Shown: positions 18,641 to 28,292 of the stretch, one piece after another
Layout of the letters: every line of letters begins with the position of its first letter
Numbering within the stretch: the stretch's first letter is position 1
Source of the DNA: a virus
Length of the DNA: 64,000 nt
Virus record (IMG/VR): IMGVR_UViG_3300021959_010405
Span: 1-64,000 of that record
Strand: one strand, 5' to 3'
Program-made: the position numbers and the translations under genes
The notes under the pieces: model-generated
What the model was told of the DNA's origin: nothing
Seen by the model: the letters and a program-made list of their open reading frames with translations, nothing else
Database searches by the model: none

Positions 18641-20530
18641 ATGGCCAAAGATTTAACAGATAATTTCGTAGCTAATACATATAAAGGATTATTACACGCT
18701 CAGGGAGATGAAATACCAGCTGTAGGTGAAGTAGATATATATGACGGTGCTGGGAATAAAACAGACTTAACATTAGGCAGAGAAACTACTATATGCACCT
18801 CTCTTTCTGCAGGAGTGTTAAGCGCTGCTGGTCTCGAATATCCTACAGAGATTGGTAGTAAATACGATGTAGTAGCTCAAGCAACAGATGGCGAGAATAA
18901 TGTAGGAAAGCTTACACTACAAGATATTAATAGTCTACTATGTGCAGGTATTAATAGTTTATCTTCTTATGAGCCTCCTACAAACCCGACTAAAGTTCCT
19001 ATACCAACAATTGAGTGCGGTATAGTTACAGGAATAACAGAAAAAAATATTTGCGAGATAAATGAAGCTATAGGGGGTATAACATCAGAATACGACCCAG
19101 CATCATATACAGAAAATAACTTTGTTACAGATCTAGATGTCGAGTGTGGTGTTGTAAAGAAGATACATTATGGGTCTATATCACTTCCTCAAAATTTTGC
19201 GTTATCATCTAACAAGAGTAAAGTTCTAAGAAAAAACGGAGTAAGGGGGGTCGCGGCGAGTGTCCAAATAGCAGTAGGCAGAAACTGGGAGTTTATGCCT
19301 GAAAATTATGTAAATGGGTTTGGAATTCGCGGTCAATTATCTGGCAAATCTGCTATTACAATACCAACGACTAGACCGGGTTATCAATATGATTATTACT
19401 ATGTTTTCAAAACAGAAAAGGAAAAGGTTAATATACCTAGCACTGGGACATATACAATAAAAACATTTATAGACGATTACGGGTTTGTATCCTTAGATGG
19501 AGTTCGAACTAATCTCGGAGTAGCGGGGAAGGACGGTACCAGTTTTAAAACATGGACGCAATATCTAGATGTTGGAGAGTATATTTTAGAAGGAGCCTTT
19601 GCTAATAGAGGCTGGACTAAAAGACCCGGAAATGCTGGCACTATAGGCGTCGTTATAACAGATAGCGTCGGTACTGTTATATGGTCAACAGATGATTATA
19701 TCACTAGTGATGATAATTTAATTTACAGTGATGGTTCTGGTACTGCTTCGTCAACAACAACGAGATCTTCTACTAGACCGGAAGATTCTGAGTTTAGAAT
19801 TACTCTAAAGACTCAAAATGTACCTAACGGGACACTTGTGCCATATACTATAACGGGAGTACAATCTAATGATATTAACGGCGCACCTCTAAAGGGTAGA
19901 TTTACAGTTCAAGACAGTAGATCTTTTATCGATTATATAGCAACTAATCCAAGAGATCCCAATGAAACTTTTACATTGACCCTGGATAATGATTTTGATT
20001 CGGCAAGTGTATTGTTAGAAACAGGGCTTACAACATCAGCGAATAGATTCTGCATAACTGCTATTAATGAAACTGAAGGCGGTTCATTTTCTAAGCCTTT
20101 CCAAATTAGAAATGATTATGATACTTTTCGTAGTGAGTATCCAGATAGACTGTTAATTATATTAATGTACAAATCACAGTCGATAAGCCAAAATTTGATT
20201 TATATTGCACCTAAGATGGTAACAGATCCAAACACTATAATATACGGCAGCTCCAAACCAGGAAAATCCGGTTATATTGAGGGAGATCTAGCTCTACCCG
20301 GAAAAGGTCTGGTTAAAAACAATTGGTTCAATCTTGCAGGTCTAGGCTCATTGGCTTCTGGTGATAGAATATATTACTGGACAGACCCATCTGGCTCAAT
20401 GAGTGATTCTAAAATCAGGTCTGATCTTAACAACTTTAGACAGGGATGCCAAGATAGTAACATTGAAGCTATCAGACTCACGAGTAATACTGAGAATTAT
20501 ATAGCACCATTTCTTAGAGAGTTGCCTTAG
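18641..20530 (+). CDS. Fibre-type protein with PA14/jelly-roll-like insert, Calx-beta-like domain and C-terminal MIDAS-like motif (paralogue 2)
   Basis: A 629-residue paralogue of the previous protein. It shares the N-terminus (TYKGLLHAQG, VDIYDGAGNKTDLTLG, EYPTEIGSKYDVVAQ). It then carries an extra domain at about residues 190-370 (GTYTIKTFIDDYGFVSLDG, DVGEYILEGAFANRGWTKR) that resembles PA14 or other carbohydrate-binding jelly rolls. A Calx-beta-like domain follows (FRITLKTQNVPNGTLVPYT). The C-terminus has FCITAINET and ends with YWTDPSGSMSDSKIRSDLNN, a textbook DxSGSM motif about 48 residues before the end. Both paralogues therefore end in the same type of module. Roles in host contact are inferred from context. 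Confidence 0.72.
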   Translation: MAKDLTDNFVANTYKGLLHAQGDEIPAVGEVDIYDGAGNKTDLTLGRETTICTSLSAGVLSAAGLEYPTEIGSKYDVVAQATDGENNVGKLTLQDINSLLCAGINSLSSYEPPTNPTKVPIPTIECGIVTGITEKNICEINEAIGGITSEYDPASYTENNFVTDLDVECGVVKKIHYGSISLPQNFALSSNKSKVLRKNGVRGVAASVQIAVGRNWEFMPENYVNGFGIRGQLSGKSAITIPTTRPGYQYDYYYVFKTEKEKVNIPSTGTYTIKTFIDDYGFVSLDGVRTNLGVAGKDGTSFKTWTQYLDVGEYILEGAFANRGWTKRPGNAGTIGVVITDSVGTVIWSTDDYITSDDNLIYSDGSGTASSTTTRSSTRPEDSEFRITLKTQNVPNGTLVPYTITGVQSNDINGAPLKGRFTVQDSRSFIDYIATNPRDPNETFTLTLDNDFDSASVLLETGLTTSANRFCITAINETEGGSFSKPFQIRNDYDTFRSEYPDRLLIILMYKSQSISQNLIYIAPKMVTDPNTIIYGSSKPGKSGYIEGDLALPGKGLVKNNWFNLAGLGSLASGDRIYYWTDPSGSMSDSKIRSDLNNFRQGCQDSNIEAIRLTSNTENYIAPFLRELP

Positions 20531-20555
20531 TGTGAGTGGATTTTAAATAATTACC

Positions 20556-20563
20556 ACTAAATA
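20556..20563 (+). promoter_or_regulatory. Late-promoter-like octamer ACTAAATA
   Basis: Six bases before the ATG at 20570. An overlapping AATAAATA at 20560-20567 is only two bases from the ATG. Confidence 0.5.
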
Positions 20564-20569
20564 AATACA

Positions 20570-22393
20570 ATGCCGGATATATCAATAGTTAAATTTAAAG
20601 TGCGAAGAGGCTCTGATGAAGAAAGAGCTCGAGTAATACTCGAACAAGGGGAACTCGGATACACAGTAGATACAAAGCGACTTTTTGTTGGCGATGGTTT
20701 ATTATCTGGCGGCTACGTGGCTGGGTCAAAAGTTCATGATTTTTTATCCACTAATGATACGAGAAATAATATTACAAATGCTTATAAGAACGATATAGTA
20801 TTTGAAAATAATTGGATATATCAGCTAACCGGTACTGATTATTCAGATTTAGATCATTGGAAGCTTATAGCAGGAGGAATTGCTGATAATAATACTTTAG
20901 ATTATAATGGTGATCGCGAATTACAGGTTGCAGATCAAGGGGTAGGGTCAGATCAACTAGCAGACGATGCAGTTATTGCGAGTAAGTTCCATCTAGCCTC
21001 AGCGGTATATGTATCAGGAGGCATCGTTGTTAATTCAACTTACGGTCTAAGTGCTAATGTTGATGATGTCACTTTAACTACTCATGACAATATTTTTAAA
21101 GTTAAAGATGATGGCATTTATACAGATCAACTCTCAGCTGATGCAGTAACAGAAGATGTAATAGCTTCTTCAGCTTTAGGGGCTGGTCTTAGTGGGGGAA
21201 GTGGAGAGATATTAACAGCTAAAATAGATAATACATCTATAGTATTTAACGATAGCGATCAGCTAACTGTTGGTGAGGTGGACGCATCAAACATTGCAGT
21301 AGGCCCGGGAATATCTACAGATGATGGAAGATTAACGCACTTTATAGAGGATGTCAATACAACCGAATTTACGGTCGACGGTCAAGCAACACTCAATTTT
21401 GCTCAAAGATTAAATGAGAGTGTTACTCACTTTCTACCAAGACTCGAAGTAGATAATAAGGGATTAGTAACATCAAGCGAAAACGGTAATGTATTAGCTC
21501 TCTCTGCCAATCACAGTACTTATGGTGGTTTCTATGGCCAGCTATCTGGGCAGGAATCTTCTACTCGAGTAACAACAGTAACCGCTACCACAGCAACGAA
21601 CGTTCAAGAGCTTTCAAGTGCTGGATTTATGGTCCTTAGATTAGGAGCTCCATCAACTGAGGATGATGCACAAATTCTTGCGCAGGGCGGTGGGGCTGAA
21701 GGATATTACGCAGTGCCTATATTCGCAATACCAGATGAGTTGGTAACTCTTATAGAGAATCAAGCAACAATTGAAGTATACGGCTTTGAATGGGGTGCAT
21801 ATAGAGCTTATGATCCGACAAGCAATGATTACGAGCTCAATGGTCAAATACTAAGCGCTGCAGCATGCTCTGGCGTATGGGACTATACAGGATATGCAGA
21901 AGAAGTTCTTGTATATACAGCAGTCCAAGAACCAGATATCGGAGATGTTTTTGCTATAGATTCGAATACACTATCTGCTGGCGCACTGTCGGGCTGGATA
22001 GGTATTGATATAAAGAGTAAGGTTTATAATGTAGACCAGTCGAGTGTAATACAAGCAATTTCAACATGCGGTGATCTCTACCCAATATCGTTAAGCGCAT
22101 ATAGAGCGTATGACCCTGCTAGTAACGATTATGAGGCTGGCATAGCTACACTTTCTGCAGCTGCTTGCTCCGGAGCTGATTCTTACTATAATCCGACTGA
22201 TCTAATAGTTGTATATACTCAAGATACGATATTATCAGTAGGAGATTATATTGCTGCATCAACTACTGAGTTACAAACAGTTGATACACCTTCACTATCA
22301 GGATGGATTAATTTGGTATCTACTGATCCAGAAGTTTATCTCGTTGATGGTAACAATCAAATAGCAGCAGTATCTGCATGCAGCGAATCATAA
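20570..22393 (+). CDS. Tail fibre with Mtd/hyaluronidase-type N-terminal domain and C-terminal tandem repeat
   Basis: A 607-residue fibre. Residues 1-45 (KFKVRRGSDEERARVILEQG, ELGYTVDTKRLFVGDG) are the N-terminal domain common to phage fibres and major tropism determinant proteins. Residues 110-380 are a low-complexity beta region typical of trimeric fibre shafts. The C-terminus has two copies of a ~95-residue unit (about 410-500 and 510-607). Each begins YRAYDP-S-NDYE, contains LSAAACSG, then LSGWI, and ends in a Cys-containing strand. The unit pair is probably the tip. It shares its N-terminal domain with the next gene, so these are two fibres or a switchable pair. Confidence 0.8.
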   Translation: MPDISIVKFKVRRGSDEERARVILEQGELGYTVDTKRLFVGDGLLSGGYVAGSKVHDFLSTNDTRNNITNAYKNDIVFENNWIYQLTGTDYSDLDHWKLIAGGIADNNTLDYNGDRELQVADQGVGSDQLADDAVIASKFHLASAVYVSGGIVVNSTYGLSANVDDVTLTTHDNIFKVKDDGIYTDQLSADAVTEDVIASSALGAGLSGGSGEILTAKIDNTSIVFNDSDQLTVGEVDASNIAVGPGISTDDGRLTHFIEDVNTTEFTVDGQATLNFAQRLNESVTHFLPRLEVDNKGLVTSSENGNVLALSANHSTYGGFYGQLSGQESSTRVTTVTATTATNVQELSSAGFMVLRLGAPSTEDDAQILAQGGGAEGYYAVPIFAIPDELVTLIENQATIEVYGFEWGAYRAYDPTSNDYELNGQILSAAACSGVWDYTGYAEEVLVYTAVQEPDIGDVFAIDSNTLSAGALSGWIGIDIKSKVYNVDQSSVIQAISTCGDLYPISLSAYRAYDPASNDYEAGIATLSAAACSGADSYYNPTDLIVVYTQDTILSVGDYIAASTTELQTVDTPSLSGWINLVSTDPEVYLVDGNNQIAAVSACSES

Positions 22394-22405
22394 AATATTT
22401 AAAAA

Positions 22406-24289
22406 ATGGCTATTGAAATTGACAGTAATACAATTATTAAACTAATCGTTCGTAATGGTAGCGATGAAGAACGACAAGGTATAGTTCTCGCAGAAGGTGA
22501 ACTTGGATATACTGTAGATACAAAAAGATTGTTTGTCGGGGATGGCGTAACCCCTGGAGGTGTAAGCGTATCAAATAGGTTCCTCGGATCTACTACAAAT
22601 ATACTCGACCCTTCATTATCTCCTAATATTAATGATATTGTTTTTAAGTCTGATACTAACGAACTATTTAGATTACAGTCTGCAGGTGGTACATCCCTTT
22701 CAGACTGGCAGCTACTATCTGGACCAACCTTAAATGTTGTAGATAACGCAACACTTTCAGCGAATTCTACAACAGGCGAATTATTTGTAAACCTCATAAG
22801 TGGGACTAATTTAGATGATAGCATATTCTCAAGCAATATAGTAAGAAGCGGTAATAGTATTGCATTAGCAGAAGACCTTGCAGTGAATTTAGTAAGAACA
22901 GATGCTATAACAGCAAATGCTGCAGCATTTTTAAATATTACAAATAATATAGAATTTTCTGACGGAACCAATACAGAACAATATGTATTTCCAGTAAATC
23001 AACCATATGGCGATAATTACCATCTTGTTACAGATACAAGCGGTAACTTATCATGGGCTGCAGCAGACCGTGTAGTTGAAGGCACAACATATATCAACAC
23101 AGCAGCTATACCAGTTGGAACAATTACACCTTACATCTCTTTAAACCCTCAGGCATCTGCAACAACAATCGCAGGATGGTTATTCTGCGACGGATCAATT
23201 CTTGCTGGCTCTGAATATCCGGAACTTTCAGCGGCATTGGGAAATACATTTGGAGGCGATGGTATTACTACCTTCCACTTACCTGATCTAAATAGATCAA
23301 CAACATATGGCATAGATCCTACAACCGAATCAATAGGTAATACTTTTTTGCCAACAACTAGTTCAACCCATCTTTCACCGTCGCTATCAGCCTTCAATGT
23401 ATATTACATAATAAAATATAGACCAGATACTGCATTCGAAGATAACGTTCTTGAATTAAATGTGCAGACCCTTACATCTCAAGGAGTATCTGGATATGAT
23501 ATAACTAGCGGGCAATCAGTTAGTAGTGTGGGACCGAGTGGGCAGTTTTCTATTAGTATACCTACCGGGGATATAGGAACTGGTAACGAGCGAGTTGTAG
23601 AGTCTGTGCAACGTGCAAGAGTGCCCTCAATGACAGCATGGGACTCGCCCGGTACTTATGAATATATAGTGCCTAGCAATGTATACAGAATCAAAGTAAC
23701 CGCAACCGGGGCGGGTGGTGTAGGATATGTAAGATGGACAGTAGGCGGTCAAACTATTTGGAAAAGCGATGGTACAAATGGCGGTGCTGGCGGTAGTGTA
23801 GTTGCATATATAAACGTTGAGCCTGGGCAAACATATCAAGCTGTAATAGGTAATAAAGGGGTGTCGAGCAATAATACCAGAACCGGAGCCACATTAGGTG
23901 TAGGTGAGAATACTACTTTCGGGCTAAGCACCGGTGGTACAGTTTATGACGATATTATAGCGCAAGGAGCATACGATGGAGGTAATCAACGCTCGCTTGC
24001 CATCAACAGAGTTTATCCTAGCTATGCTAGAGGTGGATATAAAGGTGGTGGGTATACTGTCAATAACAGCTCCGGAACGATTTCTTCATATACAGGAATC
24101 AATGGTGGAGAAGGTGGAAACTATTTCGGATTTGAAGGCGGGTTCTCGGTAGGTGCATCAAGTATGTGGGGATCGGGACCTGCTCCAGGTGGTGGAGGAT
24201 CCGGTAATAGTAATTATGGCCATAAAGGTGGTGCTCCTAGAACAAGTGCTGCAGCTGGTGATGGATTTATAATGGTTGAAGAATTATAA
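22406..24289 (+). CDS. Tail fibre with collar domain and glycine-rich C-terminal adhesin-like domain
   Basis: A 627-residue fibre. Residues 1-47 repeat the Mtd/hyaluronidase-type domain of the previous gene (NGSDEERQGIVLAEG, ELGYTVDTKRLFVGDG). Residues about 234-330 are a phage tail collar domain: PVGTITPYISL, AGWLFCDGS, EYPELSAALGNTFGGDG and TFHLPDLN. The collar domain is known from short tail fibres such as T4 gp12. Residues 415-627 are glycine-rich (GTYEYIVPSN, NGGAGGSVVAYINVEPGQTY, GGGGSGNSNYG, ending AAAGDGFIMVEEL). This resembles Gly-rich receptor-binding domains that ride on fibres. No clear late octamer precedes it; the spacer is only 12 bases, so read-through from the previous fibre is likely. 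Confidence 0.85.
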   Translation: MAIEIDSNTIIKLIVRNGSDEERQGIVLAEGELGYTVDTKRLFVGDGVTPGGVSVSNRFLGSTTNILDPSLSPNINDIVFKSDTNELFRLQSAGGTSLSDWQLLSGPTLNVVDNATLSANSTTGELFVNLISGTNLDDSIFSSNIVRSGNSIALAEDLAVNLVRTDAITANAAAFLNITNNIEFSDGTNTEQYVFPVNQPYGDNYHLVTDTSGNLSWAAADRVVEGTTYINTAAIPVGTITPYISLNPQASATTIAGWLFCDGSILAGSEYPELSAALGNTFGGDGITTFHLPDLNRSTTYGIDPTTESIGNTFLPTTSSTHLSPSLSAFNVYYIIKYRPDTAFEDNVLELNVQTLTSQGVSGYDITSGQSVSSVGPSGQFSISIPTGDIGTGNERVVESVQRARVPSMTAWDSPGTYEYIVPSNVYRIKVTATGAGGVGYVRWTVGGQTIWKSDGTNGGAGGSVVAYINVEPGQTYQAVIGNKGVSSNNTRTGATLGVGENTTFGLSTGGTVYDDIIAQGAYDGGNQRSLAINRVYPSYARGGYKGGGYTVNNSSGTISSYTGINGGEGGNYFGFEGGFSVGASSMWGSGPAPGGGGSGNSNYGHKGGAPRTSAAAGDGFIMVEEL

Positions 24290-24295
24290 TTTAAT

Positions 24296-24303
24296 TATAA
24301 ATA
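24296..24303 (+). promoter_or_regulatory. Late promoter, perfect T4 consensus TATAAATA
   Basis: Five bases before the ATG at 24309. It fixes that ATG as the start, rather than the in-frame ATG at 24276, which lies upstream of the promoter inside the previous gene. Confidence 0.7.
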
Positions 24304-24308
24304 CAATT

Positions 24309-24491
24309 ATGGGCGATGAAACCATCTACGAGTTAAATTTGACAGATCTACTTATTTTAATTGAATTAATTAATAAGACATTAGAGAGAGGGGCCATAGA
24401 CCCGGGAATGATGGAAGCTGTTGGTTCTATATATAATAAAGTATCACGAATTATTGAGGATATGACACTACCTAAAGATAAATGTAGTTAA
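24309..24491 (+). CDS. Small helical late protein, unknown
   Basis: A 60-residue acidic protein starting MGDETIYELNLTDLLIL. It is predicted to be two helices (residues 8-28 and 36-52) with no Cys except near the C-terminus (KDKCS). The start at 24309 follows a perfect TATAAATA and avoids overlapping the fibre gene. Its position between the collar-domain fibre and the lectin-like protein suggests a small chaperone or clip for fibre assembly. That is inferred only from context, since fibre chaperones are often small, helical and encoded next to their client. Confidence 0.6.
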   Translation: MGDETIYELNLTDLLILIELINKTLERGAIDPGMMEAVGSIYNKVSRIIEDMTLPKDKCS

Positions 24492-24497
24492 TAAATA
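24490..24497 (+). promoter_or_regulatory. Late-promoter-like octamer AATAAATA
   Basis: It overlaps the stop of the small helical gene and ends five bases before the ATG at 24503. Confidence 0.55.
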
Positions 24498-24502
24498 ACA
24501 AT

Positions 24503-26788
24503 ATGCCGGATACTATTATAACATCACTTTCTAGCAGCGCAAATAGTATATCTAATGTTAGTTATTTAAACGCAAATTATGATATAGTATGGTCGTTCGA
24601 ATTTGCATTATCCGGGAATGCGGGAGATCAAGGAAGCTTTACTACATTTCTATATGATAATAATACTCTCACCGGCGGAGGTGTGAGTCTAGGGGGAGGA
24701 TATGCTCCTCTTAGTTCTGTTGTTCTTGGAGATCTCTACTGGAGCACTATTAATGATGAACAAGACGAATTTTCGGAGTACCAAAATAACACTTGGCAAT
24801 CATTTGCGACGGCTGTTAAAGATGCTTTTAATGGGAGCACTTATACTGATTATGAAGGCTACGGCGGATACAGTCCAGGTGATAACATAGGTTTTATAAA
24901 ATTTGTAGATGGGGATAATGTAGATATACTTTCTATAGATATATTTGAGTTAACTACTACAATGGAGGATATATCATCTACTATTCAAGCTAATAGCGCA
25001 CTCTCTGCAAATTTTGCAGGAATTGAATTTACCCCAGTTGATGATCAATCCCCGGTATATTTCAAATTTGACTCTGATATGGATGGTCTATCTGCGGAGG
25101 CAAGTTTACCAAGTGGTACCGGCACTTCACCACTAGTAAGAAGAAATTTAAACACATATGAGGGGGTAAGTGGCGCTGCTATAGGGATAAACTTTGATAC
25201 AACAGGTTTATTCGCTTTAAGCAGCTCGAGCGATATAGGAGGTATAACAGATACTGTAGAAAATTCGCTCTCAATAAGGTCTGGCGAATCTACAAACTAT
25301 AGCTTACTTACTAGTACTCCTCTATCCTCTCTCGATTCATCATTTTATCTAACATCTAACGAGAACGCATTCCAGACACTAAGATTCCGGCTAACTGATA
25401 TTGGCCAAACTATAAAAATAGATGTTTTAAGAGATGGTATATATAATGAGATTTTTTCATACCCGACTAATTTACAAATAGACGATAATACTCAATATAA
25501 AGTAGGTATAAGCTATACCAGCCCAGTATCGGGTAGAGATTCTACACCATATAAATTTTCAATAAAAAACTTACATATCGATGGTGTATCTGCAACTCCT
25601 GACTCGATCACTGTTACAGGCAATAATAACGATTTCGAACAATACTCTTTAAGTGGATTTAATAACGTTACGGCTCCCACTGCTGCAGTTACTATAGTTA
25701 ATCTCGAATCTATACCCCTGTATGATTGTCCAATATCTACATCTCTAAGCTCTATATCAAGCGCTGGATGTGTTAGCGATTTCAATACTACATCTGCTAC
25801 TGATACTCTAATTTTGCCTTCAATACAGGCTGTAGGGTCATTTACAAATGTAACAAGTGCAGAGAAAGTAGCGGTAGTTGTGGATGATCCGGTAGTTAGG
25901 CCTAATAGAAATTATAATTGTTCACAAGCTGTAACAGAAAGAACCTATCAAACGCCTCTAGAGCTCTCGCTCGCATCATTCCCTTATATAGATACAATAA
26001 ATCTAACAGATACAACAGATACTGTAAGATTTGATTATAACTTTAAAACATTTGGAGGTAAGATAGAGATATACTATGATGGTGCAGAAGTAATTGATAC
26101 TGGGTATGTATTAAACGATATCGACAGTAATGAGACGGAATTCAGAGAAGGTCTAATAACTGTAAGTCAAGATGATGCGGTATCTGCAACAATTACAGAG
26201 AATGTCTCAGGAACACTCACATTCAATAAATCTACTACAACCCCAGCATCAGCTGAAGTTAGAATATACGCACCGCTGAGCGGAACATCTTACGAATATA
26301 CAGTATTTTGTCCAATACTATCCTGTGGAGAGCTCGCTACTGGAGGTCAGACTGCAGATATAAATGCAACTGGTATTGAAGGATATACAAGTTCTCGTAG
26401 AGTGGTCGATTTAGGAGAGGATACTGGGACAGTGACACTAGCTTACAGCGCGTGGGATCTGCCAGATAGGTATCAAGTATACTATGATGGATCGCTAGTT
26501 ATTGACACTCTATGGGTAGGTAATAGTGCTCAGAAATTTACAGATATGCTAGGAAGCTTCCTAACTAATACATTAGGAACATCTGCAGATGCCACTACGA
26601 TACTTCCAGGGAGTGGTCAAGACACATTTGAGAAAACTACTACATCACCTACTACTGCAGAGGTTGTTGTTACATCGCCGTTCTACGGTACAGTATGGAA
26701 CTATCGATTAAGATGCCCGGACGTTCTATATCTTCCAGAGCATATACCGCAATCATTTATACAAGATCATATTGAAACTTTCCCATGA
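24503..26788 (+). CDS. Lectin-like structural protein with duplicated C-terminal domain
   Basis: A 761-residue protein. Residues 15-365 look like a legume/L-type lectin sandwich: SYLNANYDIVWSFEFALSG, GSFTTFLYDN and DNIGFIKFVDGDN, then FQTLRFRLTDIGQTIKIDVL and QYKVGISYTSP. A Cys-containing linker follows. Two copies of a ~120-residue domain come next (about 490-615 and 625-745). Each contains a strand of the type IEIYYDGAEVIDTGYV or YQVYYDGSLVIDTLWV, and each ends in a Cys-Pro (FCPI, RCPD). Glycan binding at the host surface is a reasonable inference. The stop overlaps the glycosyltransferase start (ATGA), coupling the two. Confidence 0.75.
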   Translation: MPDTIITSLSSSANSISNVSYLNANYDIVWSFEFALSGNAGDQGSFTTFLYDNNTLTGGGVSLGGGYAPLSSVVLGDLYWSTINDEQDEFSEYQNNTWQSFATAVKDAFNGSTYTDYEGYGGYSPGDNIGFIKFVDGDNVDILSIDIFELTTTMEDISSTIQANSALSANFAGIEFTPVDDQSPVYFKFDSDMDGLSAEASLPSGTGTSPLVRRNLNTYEGVSGAAIGINFDTTGLFALSSSSDIGGITDTVENSLSIRSGESTNYSLLTSTPLSSLDSSFYLTSNENAFQTLRFRLTDIGQTIKIDVLRDGIYNEIFSYPTNLQIDDNTQYKVGISYTSPVSGRDSTPYKFSIKNLHIDGVSATPDSITVTGNNNDFEQYSLSGFNNVTAPTAAVTIVNLESIPLYDCPISTSLSSISSAGCVSDFNTTSATDTLILPSIQAVGSFTNVTSAEKVAVVVDDPVVRPNRNYNCSQAVTERTYQTPLELSLASFPYIDTINLTDTTDTVRFDYNFKTFGGKIEIYYDGAEVIDTGYVLNDIDSNETEFREGLITVSQDDAVSATITENVSGTLTFNKSTTTPASAEVRIYAPLSGTSYEYTVFCPILSCGELATGGQTADINATGIEGYTSSRRVVDLGEDTGTVTLAYSAWDLPDRYQVYYDGSLVIDTLWVGNSAQKFTDMLGSFLTNTLGTSADATTILPGSGQDTFEKTTTSPTTAEVVVTSPFYGTVWNYRLRCPDVLYLPEHIPQSFIQDHIETFP

Positions 26789-28275
26789 CCTTCAAGGAAA
26801 AACTCGATAAATTTACCTTTCTAGTTCCCATCTTTAACTTAGAAGGCGATAGGTTAGAAAATTTTAAATTTGTTTTATCTAAACTAGTTGAAACCGAAGC
26901 TAATATATTAGTTGTTGAGCAAGTTAAGGATAAAAGAAAAAAGTCTACACCTGAAGGGTTGTGTAAAAAATTAAATGTAGATTATTTGCCAGTTAAAATA
27001 AGTAGCAATGCTATGAACAAATCTATGGTAATTAACCATGCTGTAGATATTATTGATACTGAATTTGTTTGGGTCAATGATGCAGACTGCTATTTAAAAT
27101 TTCCTAAAATTATAGAAACTGTAAATTTCAACCATGATTTTATACAGCCATATCAACAAATTAAATTTATCAGTAAGCAATTAAGCGATAGTATTAGAGA
27201 TAATATAAAATGTAATATAGATTTTAGCAACAAAAGTACTGCGTTCAGTGGATGCATGTATGGGGCATTAAGTTTTATTTTCAAAAAAAAGGCGTTCAAA
27301 GACATAGGCGGTCTAGATAATAATATTGATTTATATCATGAAGATACAGAGTTATGCTATAGGTTAATAAAAAATAAAAAATACGATATACATATGCTTT
27401 TCGGCATATACGGTATACATTTACATCATGAGTATAATAACAGACCTACGCGTATTAAAATAAATGGAAAAAGGATGAGTAATCTACATAATAACGTAAG
27501 TCTTAATGATATTATTCATACTATACAGGATTATTATGGACAACTCTTCCTAAAATCAAAAAAAATAGAAATATTAACTATGTTTAGAGGTGATCTAAAT
27601 CTACTAGAAAATATAACTAAGTTTATTAATAGTAGTAGCAAAGAAATAGAAGAACTGAATATTAATATTACATGGGTATGTAACAGTGAGTGTGAACAAT
27701 TTAAGAGAGCTATACGCAAGAATTCTCAAATTAATAAAAGAATAAATATTCGTCAAGGCAGCGATTTAGGAGGGCATAATAAAGATGACTACCTTGCGGG
27801 TGATATTCACTATAAAATAGGCAGCGCATATGATGATTACTTCAGAAAAAGTAATGCAGATATAATAATAACATTGGAGGACGATGTATTACCTCTAGAA
27901 AAAAATGCTATATCAAAACTATTGCTAAGCCTTATACAGCACCCAAGCGCGGCAATAGTTTGCGCTACATATGAATCACGACATATATCACAATATTGCA
28001 AAATGGAGGGGGTTTCCATCGGCCATTTAATCGGAGAAAAATCCGGCCTATTAATGAACAATATAAAAAATACTGGTCTAAAGGAAATGTCGTGGGTAGG
28101 TGGCGGATTTACTGCATATGATTTGAGTATATTTATGAATATAAATAACTTTGCGTCAGAATTTTCGTATACATCCCCGATCGGTTGGGATATATTTTTA
28201 TCAAATCATGCGCGAAAGTCTGGAAAGAGTGTATTACTCGATACTAATATATTTTGCGATCACATATATACGTGA
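26785..28275 (+). CDS. Two-domain GT-A glycosyltransferase
   Basis: A 496-residue protein with two nucleotide-sugar transferase domains in tandem. Domain 1 (1-235) starts FTFLVPIFNLEGDRLENFK and has the DxD-type motif VNDAD (97-101). It also has the acceptor-side signature GGLDNNIDLYHEDTELCYRL and a final GIHLHHEY, typical of GT2/GT7-like enzymes. Domain 2 (about 250-496) has IIITLEDDVLPLEKNAI (EDD near 364-366) and a late WVGGGFTAYDL followed by SPIGWDIFLSNH. It overlaps the lectin-like gene by four bases and is followed by a sulfotransferase, so the substrate may be a virion or host-surface glycan. There are no membrane segments. Confidence 0.85.
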   Translation: MTFKEKLDKFTFLVPIFNLEGDRLENFKFVLSKLVETEANILVVEQVKDKRKKSTPEGLCKKLNVDYLPVKISSNAMNKSMVINHAVDIIDTEFVWVNDADCYLKFPKIIETVNFNHDFIQPYQQIKFISKQLSDSIRDNIKCNIDFSNKSTAFSGCMYGALSFIFKKKAFKDIGGLDNNIDLYHEDTELCYRLIKNKKYDIHMLFGIYGIHLHHEYNNRPTRIKINGKRMSNLHNNVSLNDIIHTIQDYYGQLFLKSKKIEILTMFRGDLNLLENITKFINSSSKEIEELNINITWVCNSECEQFKRAIRKNSQINKRINIRQGSDLGGHNKDDYLAGDIHYKIGSAYDDYFRKSNADIIITLEDDVLPLEKNAISKLLLSLIQHPSAAIVCATYESRHISQYCKMEGVSIGHLIGEKSGLLMNNIKNTGLKEMSWVGGGFTAYDLSIFMNINNFASEFSYTSPIGWDIFLSNHARKSGKSVLLDTNIFCDHIYT

Positions 28276-28292
28276 TTACATCTTTTGCAATT

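Noticed and set aside
22399-22971. 190-codon minus-strand open frame over the collar-domain fibre
   Set aside because: The opposite strand encodes the conserved fibre N-terminal domain, and the antisense product has no recognisable features.
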